Assembly: GCF_030687295.1 (NCBI RefSeq)
Contig: NZ_CP117425.1
Location: 3,290,001-3,354,000 of the forward strand
Direction: 5' to 3'
Source of the DNA: Pseudomonas beijingensis
Lineage (GTDB): Bacteria > Pseudomonadota > Gammaproteobacteria > Pseudomonadales > Pseudomonadaceae
Length of the DNA: 64,000 nt
Positions 45,344 through 54,042 of the stretch are shown piece by piece (positions within the stretch are counted from its first letter, which is position 1; every line of letters starts with the position of its first letter). Made by a program: the position numbers and the translations under genes. The notes below the pieces were generated by a model. That model had not been told where the DNA came from and did not search any database. It saw nothing but the letters and a program-made list of their open reading frames with translations.

Positions 45344-46704
45344 GCTTGCAGCCCTGGTGCAGGAGTGCCAGGCACGGTGTGGCGCAGCCCGATACCGCGA
45401 TACAACAACCCGGCGGCGGCCAGGTGTTCTGGGTTGTACAGGTTGCGGCCATCGATGATCACCCGGGCGCGCAACTTGCTGGCCAACAGGTCGAAATCCA
45501 CCACGCGAAAGTTCTTCCACTCGGTGCAGATCACCAGGGCGTCGGCGTCTTCGAGGGTGTCATCGCGGGTCGCGCAGAGGTTCAGGTCCTTGCGATAGCC
45601 GTAGAGACGACGGCATTCGGACATGGCTTCCGGGTCATAGGCCTGGACCCGGGCGCCTTCGCGCCACAGCGCTTCCATCAGGTAGCGGCTGGGGGCTTCG
45701 CGCATGTCATCGGTATTGGGCTTGAACGCCAGGCCCCAGATGGCAATCGATTTGCCAGCCAGGCCATCCGGGAATTGCTTCGCCAGTTTCTCGAAGAGGA
45801 TGTGCCGCTGGCTGTCGTTGACGTCGGTGACGCTGCGCAGCAGGCGCAGCGGCATGCCGCTTTGTTCGGCGGTGTGCAGCAGGGCCCGCAGGTCCTTGGG
45901 AAAGCACGAACCGCCGAAACCGCAGCCGGGGTAGATGAAGTGATAACCGATGCGCGGGTCCGAGCCGATGCCCTTGCGCACCGCCTCGATGTCGGCGCCC
46001 AGCCGTTCGGTGAGGTTGGCCAGTTCGTTCATGAAGCTGATGCGGGTGGCGAGCATGGCGTTGGCGGCGTACTTGGTCAGTTCGGCGCTGCGGTTGTCCA
46101 TGAACATCAGTTTTTCGTGGTTACGGCAGAAGGGCGCGTAGAGCTCCGTCATCTGGTCGCGGGCCACCGGGTCGGCGGTGCCGACGATGATCCGGTCCGG
46201 ACGCATGCAATCGGCCAGGGCGCTGCCTTCCTTGAGAAATTCGGGATTGGACACCACGCGTACGTTCAGCTGTTTCAGACCCCGCCGGGCCAGCGCCTGA
46301 CGAGCGCATTCGGTCACCTTGTCGGCGGTGCCCACCGGCACCGTGGACTTGATGATCAGGGTGCGGTCGCTGTCCATGAAATCGGCGATCTGCCGGGTGA
46401 CGGCCAGCACATGGCTCAGGTCGGCCGAGCCGTCTTCATCGGCGGGGGTGCCGACGGCGATGAAAATCAGCTCGCCGTGATTGACCGCGTCGCTGGCCTG
46501 GGAACTGAACGACAGGCGGCCGGCCTTGATGTTGTCTTCGAGCAGATTGGACAGCCCCGGCTCGCTGATGGTCGGTACGGCCTGTTGCAGTTGCCGGATC
46601 TTGTTCGGGTCGATGTCGATGCACAAAACGCGGTGTCCGACATCGGCCATTGCGGCCGCCTGGATCAACCCGACATACCCCGTACCAAATACGCTCACGT
46701 CCAT
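45340..46704 (-). CDS. ugd: UDP-glucose 6-dehydrogenase
   Basis: A 454-residue UDP-glucose dehydrogenase that oxidises UDP-glucose to UDP-glucuronate with two NAD. The N-terminal Rossmann motif is FGTGYVGLIQAAAMADVGH. The catalytic Cys lies in GCGFGGSCFPKDLRAL, and the second NAD/UDP domain has IAIWGLAFKPNTDDMREAPS. Length is standard for the bacterial enzyme. It is the first gene of the 17-kb minus-strand locus, so its upstream gap should hold the main promoter. The divergent membrane enzyme starts 375 bases away. Confidence 0.95.
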   Translation of the reverse strand: MDVSVFGTGYVGLIQAAAMADVGHRVLCIDIDPNKIRQLQQAVPTISEPGLSNLLEDNIKAGRLSFSSQASDAVNHGELIFIAVGTPADEDGSADLSHVLAVTRQIADFMDSDRTLIIKSTVPVGTADKVTECARQALARRGLKQLNVRVVSNPEFLKEGSALADCMRPDRIIVGTADPVARDQMTELYAPFCRNHEKLMFMDNRSAELTKYAANAMLATRISFMNELANLTERLGADIEAVRKGIGSDPRIGYHFIYPGCGFGGSCFPKDLRALLHTAEQSGMPLRLLRSVTDVNDSQRHILFEKLAKQFPDGLAGKSIAIWGLAFKPNTDDMREAPSRYLMEALWREGARVQAYDPEAMSECRRLYGYRKDLNLCATRDDTLEDADALVICTEWKNFRVVDFDLLASKLRARVIIDGRNLYNPEHLAAAGLLYRGIGLRHTVPGTPAPGLQA

Positions 46705-47079
46705 TTTTGGCGCGCCTCGCAGACCGAATGATGTAACTCGGATGAAACTGTTTAGAGGGGTATAGCGCAGCTTCAGAAAAGCGTGTCAGCAAAATGACAG
46801 TTGTCAGTGTTGGCAATTCATGTGAAATCGGGCCTTTTGATATCAAGTCATTGACTGGTCTAGCAAAGTGGCTGTTTTACTGGGGATAGTTGGCATTTAA
46901 CAAAGCGATAAACGGTCGTTATCCATAGGTTTTTACATTTTGTGACGGGTTTTCGTGTCGTTTTTGGGGTAACTTTTTTTTGACGCTTAGCTGATGGAGG
47001 CATTTCTTGCGCTTTAAAAATCGGCTGCTAACGTGCAGGAACGAAGCACTTTCGATATTGCGATCCGGTCGAGGAAAAC
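46705..47079. promoter_or_regulatory. divergent promoter region of the exopolysaccharide locus
   Basis: This 375-base gap between ugd and the divergent sulfatase-like gene is clearly AT-richer than its flanks. It contains TGACAGTTGTCA at 46795-46806 with further TGTCAG at 46784-46789, and a TTGATATCAA palindrome at 46837-46846. Both could be regulator sites. I found no convincing sigma-54 or AlgU promoter. Confidence 0.5.
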
Positions 47080-48777
47080 ATGGCCCGCTACCTCAAGGAG
47101 TTGCTGCTGTTTTCGTACCTGTTCAAGGGGTACGCCTATTACCTCGACCGTCTCGACGCGTTGGGCCTGGGCTTAGCAACCTTGTTGTTCGGCGCCATGT
47201 TTGTGCTGTTGGTGGTGGCGCTGTGGATGAGCGCCTACATACGCCAGACGTTGGTGAGGCATGTGTTTGCCTTGGCGCTGTTTGTTTCAGCGGTGTTTTT
47301 CGAGGTGTACACCCAGGTCACGGACAGTTACCTGACCTACAGCCAGTTCGTCTCGCTGGTGTACTCGGGTGGGTTCATCCAGGAGGCGGCCTACCAGTAT
47401 CGTGAGGTGATCATCAATGCGGTGATTGGCGGCTTGTTGCTGTTGTTCGGCATCGCCCTCAAGCCTCGGCGGGCGCTGCGAGTGCCCGGTTATCTACCGG
47501 TGCTAGCACCCGTGCTGGGCGTGGTGTTGCTCAGTGGCGTGCTGTTCGTGCGGGCGGGCGAGGGCGCGCGCGGCCTGCCGGTGATGTACACGCCGCTGGC
47601 CTATTTGAATCTCTTTGCCTATGAGTCCTTGCACAACACCATTGGCCCCCGGGAGCCGGTCACCCTGACGCGGCGATCGTCTTTGATCGAGCAGGACATC
47701 GTGCTGATCATCGATGAAAGCGTTGGTGGAAACTACCTGGATATCAACACGCCGTTTGGCGTGCACAGCGGCTTGAAGACCCCGCCCGAGGGCGTGGACA
47801 TTTTCAATTTCGGCTACGCGGCATCCATCGCCAATTGCAGCGCCGACACCAATGTCACCTTGCGTTACGGTGGTACACGCGCCGACTACGTGCGCATCAA
47901 CAGCACCCGGCCGTCGATCTGGCAGTACGCCAAGCAGGCCGGCTTGCGCACCGTCTACATCGACGCTCAACGCACCGGCGGCAACCTGCAGAACCTGATG
48001 ACCAAACTGGAAAAACAGGACATCGATGAGTTCGTCCAATTCGACCAAACCAGCGTGCGCGACCGCGACATGGCGGCGGCGGCGAAGTTGATCGAACTGC
48101 TGGGCGACAATCAGGCCGAACTGGTGGTGATCAACAAGGTGGGGGCGCATTTTCCGGTACACGACAAATACCCCGACGACTTCATGAACTACCGGCCGGC
48201 CTTGCCGCGGGGGCAGTTCCAGGAAGTGTCCGATACCGGCAGCCGCGACGGCTTCAATGGGCAGAAAGATGATTGGCTGTTGTACCGCAACGCCTACCAG
48301 AACACCTTGCTGTGGAATGTCGGCGAGTTCTTCAAGCGAATCTTTCAGCAGGCCGATTTGAGCCATGCTGTGTTGATCTACACCTCCGACCATGGACAGG
48401 ACCTGCACGAGCGTGGCAACCCTGGGCTCAACACCCATTGCGGCGGTGAACCGGTGGCCGAGGAAGGGTTGGTTCCGTTGGTGGTGATCCAGGGCAGCTC
48501 ATTGCACAGCCTCGATTGGCGCGACGCCTGGGCCCGGAACAAGGATCGCTCCAGCCACTACAACATCTTCCCGACCCTGTTGCAGTTGATGGGGTATGAC
48601 CCGGTTGGGGTTGAATCGGTCTATGGGAAATCCCTGAGCCAAGCGACCGATGATGATTTCACCTTCAACTATCGCTTCAATGCGCGGTTGGGGGCGAAAC
48701 CGGCTTGGAAACATATTGATCTGGACCATATTGTGACGCCGTCTGTTGGCCAGGTTGAAATGGCGGTGGGGCATTGA
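47080..48777 (+). CDS. sulfatase-fold membrane transferase (phosphoethanolamine or phosphoglycerol transferase-like)
   Basis: A 565-residue protein. The N-terminal 175 residues contain about five hydrophobic helices. The rest is an alkaline-phosphatase/sulfatase fold, presumably periplasmic: the metal Asp in IVLIIDESVGGNYLD, a likely Thr nucleophile in ADTNVTLRYGGT, and the metal pair in IYTSDHGQDLHERG, with a His in GLNTHCGGEP. Family members transfer phosphoethanolamine to lipid A or phosphoglycerol to polymers. Position beside the exopolysaccharide locus suggests decoration of that polymer or of lipid A; neither is shown. ATG start; GAGGAAA precedes it. Confidence 0.78.
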   Translation: MARYLKELLLFSYLFKGYAYYLDRLDALGLGLATLLFGAMFVLLVVALWMSAYIRQTLVRHVFALALFVSAVFFEVYTQVTDSYLTYSQFVSLVYSGGFIQEAAYQYREVIINAVIGGLLLLFGIALKPRRALRVPGYLPVLAPVLGVVLLSGVLFVRAGEGARGLPVMYTPLAYLNLFAYESLHNTIGPREPVTLTRRSSLIEQDIVLIIDESVGGNYLDINTPFGVHSGLKTPPEGVDIFNFGYAASIANCSADTNVTLRYGGTRADYVRINSTRPSIWQYAKQAGLRTVYIDAQRTGGNLQNLMTKLEKQDIDEFVQFDQTSVRDRDMAAAAKLIELLGDNQAELVVINKVGAHFPVHDKYPDDFMNYRPALPRGQFQEVSDTGSRDGFNGQKDDWLLYRNAYQNTLLWNVGEFFKRIFQQADLSHAVLIYTSDHGQDLHERGNPGLNTHCGGEPVAEEGLVPLVVIQGSSLHSLDWRDAWARNKDRSSHYNIFPTLLQLMGYDPVGVESVYGKSLSQATDDDFTFNYRFNARLGAKPAWKHIDLDHIVTPSVGQVEMAVGH

Positions 48778-48805
48778 CTGGAGACCCCCTATGCGCTGGG
48801 CTCTT

Positions 48806-49161
48806 TGTGGGAGCGAGCTTGCTCGCGATGACGCCCGCACATCCAACATCTTCATCGACTGTGACACCGCCTCGCGAGCAAGCTCGCTCCCACATTGGAT
48901 CTTCAGCGGCCACAAATTTTATGTACACCCAGCCCCCCTGTGGGAGCGAGCTCGCTCGCGATGACGCCGGCACATCCAACATCACTGCAACCTGATACAC
49001 CGCCTTCGCGAGCAAGCTCGCTCCCACATTGGATCTTCAGCAGACACAAAATCCATGTGCACCCAGCCCCCTGTGGGAGCGAGCTCGCTCGCGATGACGC
49101 CGGCACATCCAACATCACTGCAACCTGATACACCGCCTTCACGAGCAAGCCCGCTCCCACA
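48806..49161. repeat. three tandem REP pairs, about 133-bp period
   Basis: Inverted pairs at 48806-48894, 48939-49028 and 49072-49161. The linking segments are near-identical (CATTGGATCTTCAGC...; CACCCAGCCCCC), with periods of 133-134 bases. The core of the second and third units is GAGCTCGCTCGCGA, differing from the first. The last right arm is diverged (GCCCGCTCCCAC). Confidence 0.9.
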
Positions 49162-49344
49162 GGAGAAACGCGATCACCCAGAGCCAGATCGGCTATCAGG
49201 CCGCCTCGCGGCGGCCCACGGAGCAATGCCTTCGTTCTGGCATGCCGAGCCTAGGCGAGGCACCGAGTGGTGGGGCAAAAGCGTTTTGGTTACTTTTGAC
49301 TGGGCCGGCTTCCGGGCTCTTCAAAAGTGACCCGCTGTAAGAGC
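49162..49344. other. non-coding stretch ending in the hairpin hit by the IS
   Basis: It contains GC-rich sequence with no convincing gene. It ends in CCCGCTGTAAGAGC, which continues after the insertion sequence as GCTGTAAGAGCGGAACC. Reconstructed, the site is CCGCT-GTAAG-AGCGG, a 5-bp stem with a 5-base loop. I recall similar sequence being dispersed in Pseudomonas genomes, but cannot check it. Confidence 0.5.
49334..49344. repeat. target-site duplication, left copy
   Basis: GCTGTAAGAGC directly before the left terminal repeat of the IS, identical to 50763-50773. Confidence 0.85.
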
Positions 49345-50762
49345 CATCCCTTTCAAGGTCTTAGGTAAAATCCCCTGAAGTTTCTATCAGGGATACCCGA
49401 ACGATGTGGGCCGATGTTCTGGAGCGTTTCGAGAAAAAAGCACCTGCCAGCGTTATGGCCAAATTGGCGCTGGAGCACGCTATTGCTCCTGAGTGGGTCG
49501 ATCAGGTTTTCGAAGAACATCGGCAACGGCAGTATTCTCGTGAGCTACTGTTCTCGACCATCATCAAGCTGATGTCCCTTGTTTCATTGGGTTTGAAGCC
49601 ATCCCTGCACGCCGCGGCGCGGCAACTGGAAGATCTTCCTGTCAGCCTGGCGGCCCTCTACGACAAGATCAGTCGTACCGAGCCAGCTTTGTTGCGCGCC
49701 CTGGTCACGGGCTGTGCGCAGCGCCTGGCTCCAACCATCAAGGAGTTGGGTTGCACGACGATGTTGCCGGTTGGCAGGTTCGGGTGGTGGACGGTAATCA
49801 CTTGGCATCCACTGAGAAACGACTGGGGCTTTACGCCACGAGCGCGGCGCCGCTCGGCCCGGGTTTTCGGTGGTTGTCTACGACCCCGACCTGGATCAAG
49901 TCATCGACCTGCAGGCATGTGAAGATGCCTACGCAAGCGAGCGTGTTTGCGTGCTGCCTCTCTTGGCGGATGCCGAGCCGGGCCAGGTGTGGCTGGCTGA
50001 TCGACTCTATTGCACGCTCCCGGTCATGGAGGCTTGCGAACAGGTCAAAACCTCCTTTGTCATTCGTCAACAAGCCAAGCATCCACGCTTGATTCAAGAG
50101 GGGCATTGGCAAGAACCCGTGCCTGTGGACGCGGGCACTGTGCGTGAGCAGATCATTCAGGTCAGAGGCGGTTATCAGTGTCGGCGTGTCGAACTGACGC
50201 TTCATTCGCCAACAGACTCGGGTGACAGCAGCTTGATGTTCTGGAGCAACCTGCCTGAAAGCGTCAGCGCGCAGCAGATCGCGGAACTCTATCGCCGCCG
50301 CTGGAGCATTGAAGGCATGTTCCAGCGACTGGAAACAATCCTGGAGAGTGAAATCGAAACCCTTGGTAGCCCAAAGGCTGCGTTGCTCGGGTTCGCTACT
50401 GCGGTGTTGGCCTACAACGTCCTGGCCGTACTCAAACGAAGCGTCGAGCAAGCCCATCAGGCTTCCCAGCCTGACGGCTGGGAAGCCTCAACCTATCACT
50501 TGGCGGTTCAGGTCCGGAGTGGTTATGAAGGCCTGCAAATTGCGCTGCCCTCGGAATGTCTTCCCGTCATACCTCTGGAAAAACTGGCCCAGCGCTTGTT
50601 GGAACTGGCCAGAAACATCCAACCAAAACAAGTTGCGAAAAATCCCCGGGGCCCCAAGGTGCCTAAACCCAAAACATGGGTGCAAGGCACTGCGGTGCAT
50701 GCACATGTTTCAACGGACCGGGTAATCAAGGCCGCCAAAACGAAAAGACCTTGAAAGGGATG
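49345..50762 (+). mobile_element. IS4-family insertion sequence, complete ends
   Basis: A 1418-bp element bounded by perfect 18-bp inverted repeats, CATCCCTTTCAAGGTCTT at 49345-49362 and its complement at 50745-50762. The CAT end and 11-bp target duplication are typical of IS4/IS231-type elements. One transposase gene spans nearly all of it, in three frames. The intact ends and perfect duplication point to a fairly recent insertion. Confidence 0.92.
49404..50754 (+). pseudogene. IS4-family DDE transposase with two frameshifts
   Basis: A transposase of about 450 codons read in three frames. The first runs from ATG 49404 to about 49770 (MWADVLERFEKKAPASVMAK, CTTMLP). The second continues WQVRVVDGNHLASTEKRL, which holds the first catalytic Asp, to about 49866. 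The third runs VVYDPDLDQVIDL to the end, with the second Asp in VWLADRLYC and the catalytic Glu in YRRRWSIEGMFQRLE, close to the Y-(2)-R-(3)-E-(6)-K signature but with E for K. Each junction needs one extra base, near 49770 and in the TTTT run at 49864-49867. It is inactive as written, unless the breaks are assembly errors. Confidence 0.88.
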
Positions 50763-50773
50763 GCTGTAAGAGC
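50763..50773. repeat. target-site duplication, right copy
   Basis: GCTGTAAGAGC directly after the right terminal repeat, matching the left copy exactly. Confidence 0.85.
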
Positions 50774-50905
50774 GGAACCGCCAGCAGCCGTTACCGCAGA
50801 AACGGATATACACCCCCAACCCGACGAGCGATGAGAAAACCCGTGAGTGGGACCGCCCCTCAACTCCGCTATCCTGAGCCTCACGTTCATCCATCGAGCC
50901 TTTTC

Positions 50906-51574
50906 ATGCTTGAAGTCCGCGATGTCTTTAAAAGCTACCCCACGCCCCAAGGCCCGTTGCCGGTGTTGCAGGGTGTCGACCTGACCCTGATGCCCGGCAG
51001 CAGCCTGGCGCTGATGGGGGAGTCGGGCAGTGGCAAAAGCACCTTGCTACACCTGGTCGCCGGGCTGGACAGAGTCGATCGCGGCAGCATCCGCAGTGGC
51101 GACTATCGGCTCGACGGCATGAGCGAAAGTCAGTTGGCGAACTGGCGACGCACGGAAATCGGCCTGGTGTTCCAGCAGTTCAACCTCATCAGCAGCTTGT
51201 CGGTGGAGGACAACCTGGCGTTTCAGGCGCGCCTGTGCGGCCGCTATGACGCGGCCTGGCAAGCCCATCTGGTACAGCGGCTCGGGCTTGCAGCGCTGTT
51301 GCGGCGTTATCCCGAGCAGCTTTCCGGCGGCCAGCAGCAACGGGTGGCGCTGGGGCGGGCGCTGGCCTCGCGACCGCCCTTGTTGCTGGCCGACGAACCC
51401 ACCGGCAGCCTTGACGAAGCCACCAGCGACGAAGTGCTGCAACTGTTGCTGGAACTGCTGGAGGGCAGCCACACCAGCCTGCTGATGGTGACCCACAGTC
51501 CACGGGTGGCGGCGCGCCTGGCCCAGCGCGTGGTGTTGCACAGCGGACGGTTGGCGCAGGTGGCCCAGGGGTGA
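50906..51574 (+). CDS. ABC transporter ATP-binding protein (LolD/MacB type)
   Basis: A 222-residue ATPase with Walker A GESGSGKST, Q-loop VFQQFNLI, signature LSGGQQQRVALGRA, Walker B LLLADEPTGSLD and H-loop VTHS. It is of the LolD/MacB subfamily that pairs with FtsX-type permeases and usually does not import nutrients but moves envelope lipids or proteins, or powers mechanotransmission. The ATG at 50906 fits the family N terminus (MLEVRDVFKSY). No ribosome site is obvious upstream. The stop overlaps the permease ATG (TGATG), so the two are coupled. Confidence 0.92.
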   Translation: MLEVRDVFKSYPTPQGPLPVLQGVDLTLMPGSSLALMGESGSGKSTLLHLVAGLDRVDRGSIRSGDYRLDGMSESQLANWRRTEIGLVFQQFNLISSLSVEDNLAFQARLCGRYDAAWQAHLVQRLGLAALLRRYPEQLSGGQQQRVALGRALASRPPLLLADEPTGSLDEATSDEVLQLLLELLEGSHTSLLMVTHSPRVAARLAQRVVLHSGRLAQVAQG

Positions 51575-54042
51575 TGATCTTTCGCCAGACCCTCAAGGCC
51601 CTGCTCAGCCATTGGCGCCAACACCCGGTGCAATTCTTCAGTGTGCTGACCGGCCTCTGGCTCGCCACCAGCCTGCTCACTGGCGTGCAAGCGCTGAACA
51701 GTCAGGCCCGGGACAGCTACGCTCGGGCCAGCCAACTGATCGGTGGCGAACCCCAGGCCAGCCTCAATGCACCCGGTGGCGGCACCTTCCCTCAGCAATG
51801 GTTTGTCGATTTGCGGCGCCAGGGCTGGCCGGTGTCGCCAGTGTTGCAAGCTCGGGTGCAGCTCAAGGGGCACGAGGATCAGCGCCTGCAACTGATGGGC
51901 ATCGACCCGGTATCGTTACCGCCCGGTGCGGCACTGGCGGGGCAGGCGCGGGAGATGAGCGAGGTGGTGGAATTCTTTACCGACCCCGGTCGCACCTGGA
52001 TCGCCCCGCAGACCTTGCAGGCCTTGGGGCTGGGGGAGGGCGACCGGCCTCGTACAGTCGATGGGCGAGCCCTGCCGCCGCTGCACGTCCAGGTGGACAT
52101 GGCGCCCGGCGTGCTGTTGATGGACATCGGTTTTGCCCAAGCGGTACTCGGCTTGCCGGAACAGCTGTCGCGGCTGTTATTGCCCGCCACCTTCAACGCC
52201 GCGTTGCCGGAGGCCTTCAGCGATCGGCTGCAATTCAAGCGTGCCGATGAAGAAAACAACCTGTCGCGCCTGACCGAAAGTTTTCACCTGAACCTCGACG
52301 CCCTGGGGTTTTTATCGTTCGTGGTGGGGTTGTTCATCGTTCACGCGGCCATCGGCCTGGCCCTCGAACAGCGCCGCAGCCTACTGCGAACCCTGCGGGC
52401 CTGTGGCGTCAGTGCGCGGGTGCTGGTCACCAGTCTGGCCATCGAATTGGGCGCGCTGGCCTTGCTGGGGGGGATCGCCGGGGTGCTCAGCGGCTATTGG
52501 CTGGCGAGCCTGTTGTTGCCCGATGTCGCGGCGAGCCTGCGGGGTTTGTACGGTGCCGAAGTGGCCGGGCACTTGAACCTCAGCCCGGGGTGGTGGCTCA
52601 GCGGTGTCGGCCTGAGCCTGCTCGGCGCGCTGCTGGCCGGCGCCGACAGCCTGTTGCGGGCGGCGCGCCTGCCCTTGCTGGCGCTGGCCAATCCCCAGGC
52701 CTGGCATCAGGCCCATGGGCGCTGGCTGCGTCGCCAGGGTTGGGTGGCGACAGGGGCGGCATTGATTGCCACCTCGGCGTTGATCTGGGGTGACAGCCTG
52801 GCCAGCGGTTTTGTCCTGATGACCGCCTTGTTGCTAGGTGCGGCGCTGGCCTTGCCGGTATTGCTCAACAGTGCGCTGAAGCAACTGCTGCGCCGCAATC
52901 GCTCGGTGCTCGGGCAATGGTTTCTCGCCGATTGCCGCCAGCAATTGCCGACGCTGAGCCTGGCGCTGATGGCTTTGCTGTTGGCATTGGCGGCGAACAT
53001 CGGCGCCGGCAGCATGACCGCCGGTTTCCGCCAGACGTTCAGCAACTGGCTCGAACAACGGCTGAGCGCCGAGTTGTACATCAACCCGCAAACCCCGGCG
53101 CAGGCGGAACAACTGCACACCTGGCTCAAGCAGCAACCGGCGATCACGGCCGTCGTGCCCCTCTGGCAGGTCTCGATCCCGTTGCAGGGCTGGCCGACGG
53201 ACATCCATGGCATCATCGATCACCCTCACTATCGCCAGCATTGGCCGCTGCTGGAATCGTCCGGCGACAAGCCGTGGGAGCAACTGGCCGGCGCCGACAC
53301 CCTCATGCTCAGCGAACAACTGGCCCGGCGCCTCAAGGTGAGGATCGGCGATCAGTTGACCCTGCCGACACCACAGGGCCCCTGGGCACTGCGCATCATC
53401 GGTATCTACGCTGACTACGGCAATCCCAAGGGCCATGTGCTGGTCAACGCCGATCACTTGCTGGCGCACTGGCCGCAGCTGACGCCGAACCGGTTCAACC
53501 TGCGCATCGAACCGCCCGCGATCCCGGCGCTGCTGACTGCGTTGCAAGGCCGGTTCAACCTGGATGACAGCCGCATCGTCGACCAGGCCCGGCTCAAGGG
53601 CTGGTCGACCCAGGTGTTCGAACGCACCTTCGCCGCCACCGCGGCCCTTAACAGCTTGACCCTGGCGGTGGCCGGGGTGGCGTTGTTCATCAGCCTGCTG
53701 ACCCAGAGCCAGAGTCGCCTCGGCCAGTTGGCGCCGCTGTGGGCGCTGGGGGTGACGCGCCGGCAATTGATGTTGCTCAACCTCGGCCAAACCTGGTTGC
53801 TGGCGCTGCTGACCTTGGTCCTGGCCTTGCCGCTGGGCATTGCCCTGGCCTGGTGTCTGGACGCGGTGATCAATGTGCAGGCCTTCGGCTGGCGGCTGCC
53901 GTTGCGGGTGTTCCCGTTGCAATTGGTGCAGTTGCTGGCCCTGGCGATGCTCGCCACGCTGCTGGCATCGGCCTGGCCGCTGTATGCGTTGTACCGCACG
54001 CAGCCGGCGGATTTGCTGAGGACCTTTGCCCATGAAGATTAA
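51574..54042 (+). CDS. FtsX-family ABC transporter permease
   Basis: An 822-residue permease with an N-terminal helix, a large periplasmic domain (about 40-240), three helices (about 245-360), a middle helix group (about 385-470), a second periplasmic domain (about 490-685) and a final three-helix FtsX domain (about 690-815). This duplicated layout is typical of the large MacB-like permeases of cluster type VII ABC systems. FtsX motifs include LFIVHAAIGLALEQRRSLL with RTLRACG and the late PLWALGVTRRQLMLLNLGQ. It is coupled to the ATPase upstream and overlaps the lipoprotein gene by 11 bases. Confidence 0.9.
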   Translation: MIFRQTLKALLSHWRQHPVQFFSVLTGLWLATSLLTGVQALNSQARDSYARASQLIGGEPQASLNAPGGGTFPQQWFVDLRRQGWPVSPVLQARVQLKGHEDQRLQLMGIDPVSLPPGAALAGQAREMSEVVEFFTDPGRTWIAPQTLQALGLGEGDRPRTVDGRALPPLHVQVDMAPGVLLMDIGFAQAVLGLPEQLSRLLLPATFNAALPEAFSDRLQFKRADEENNLSRLTESFHLNLDALGFLSFVVGLFIVHAAIGLALEQRRSLLRTLRACGVSARVLVTSLAIELGALALLGGIAGVLSGYWLASLLLPDVAASLRGLYGAEVAGHLNLSPGWWLSGVGLSLLGALLAGADSLLRAARLPLLALANPQAWHQAHGRWLRRQGWVATGAALIATSALIWGDSLASGFVLMTALLLGAALALPVLLNSALKQLLRRNRSVLGQWFLADCRQQLPTLSLALMALLLALAANIGAGSMTAGFRQTFSNWLEQRLSAELYINPQTPAQAEQLHTWLKQQPAITAVVPLWQVSIPLQGWPTDIHGIIDHPHYRQHWPLLESSGDKPWEQLAGADTLMLSEQLARRLKVRIGDQLTLPTPQGPWALRIIGIYADYGNPKGHVLVNADHLLAHWPQLTPNRFNLRIEPPAIPALLTALQGRFNLDDSRIVDQARLKGWSTQVFERTFAATAALNSLTLAVAGVALFISLLTQSQSRLGQLAPLWALGVTRRQLMLLNLGQTWLLALLTLVLALPLGIALAWCLDAVINVQAFGWRLPLRVFPLQLVQLLALAMLATLLASAWPLYALYRTQPADLLRTFAHED

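Noticed and set aside
49055..49330. A 91-codon plus-strand frame left of the IS
   Set aside because: The first half is REP sequence and the rest is non-coding repeat-like; no start site is supported.
49404..50754. Programmed frameshifting in the transposase
   Set aside because: IS4-family elements use a single frame, and neither junction has a classic slippery heptamer followed by a structure.
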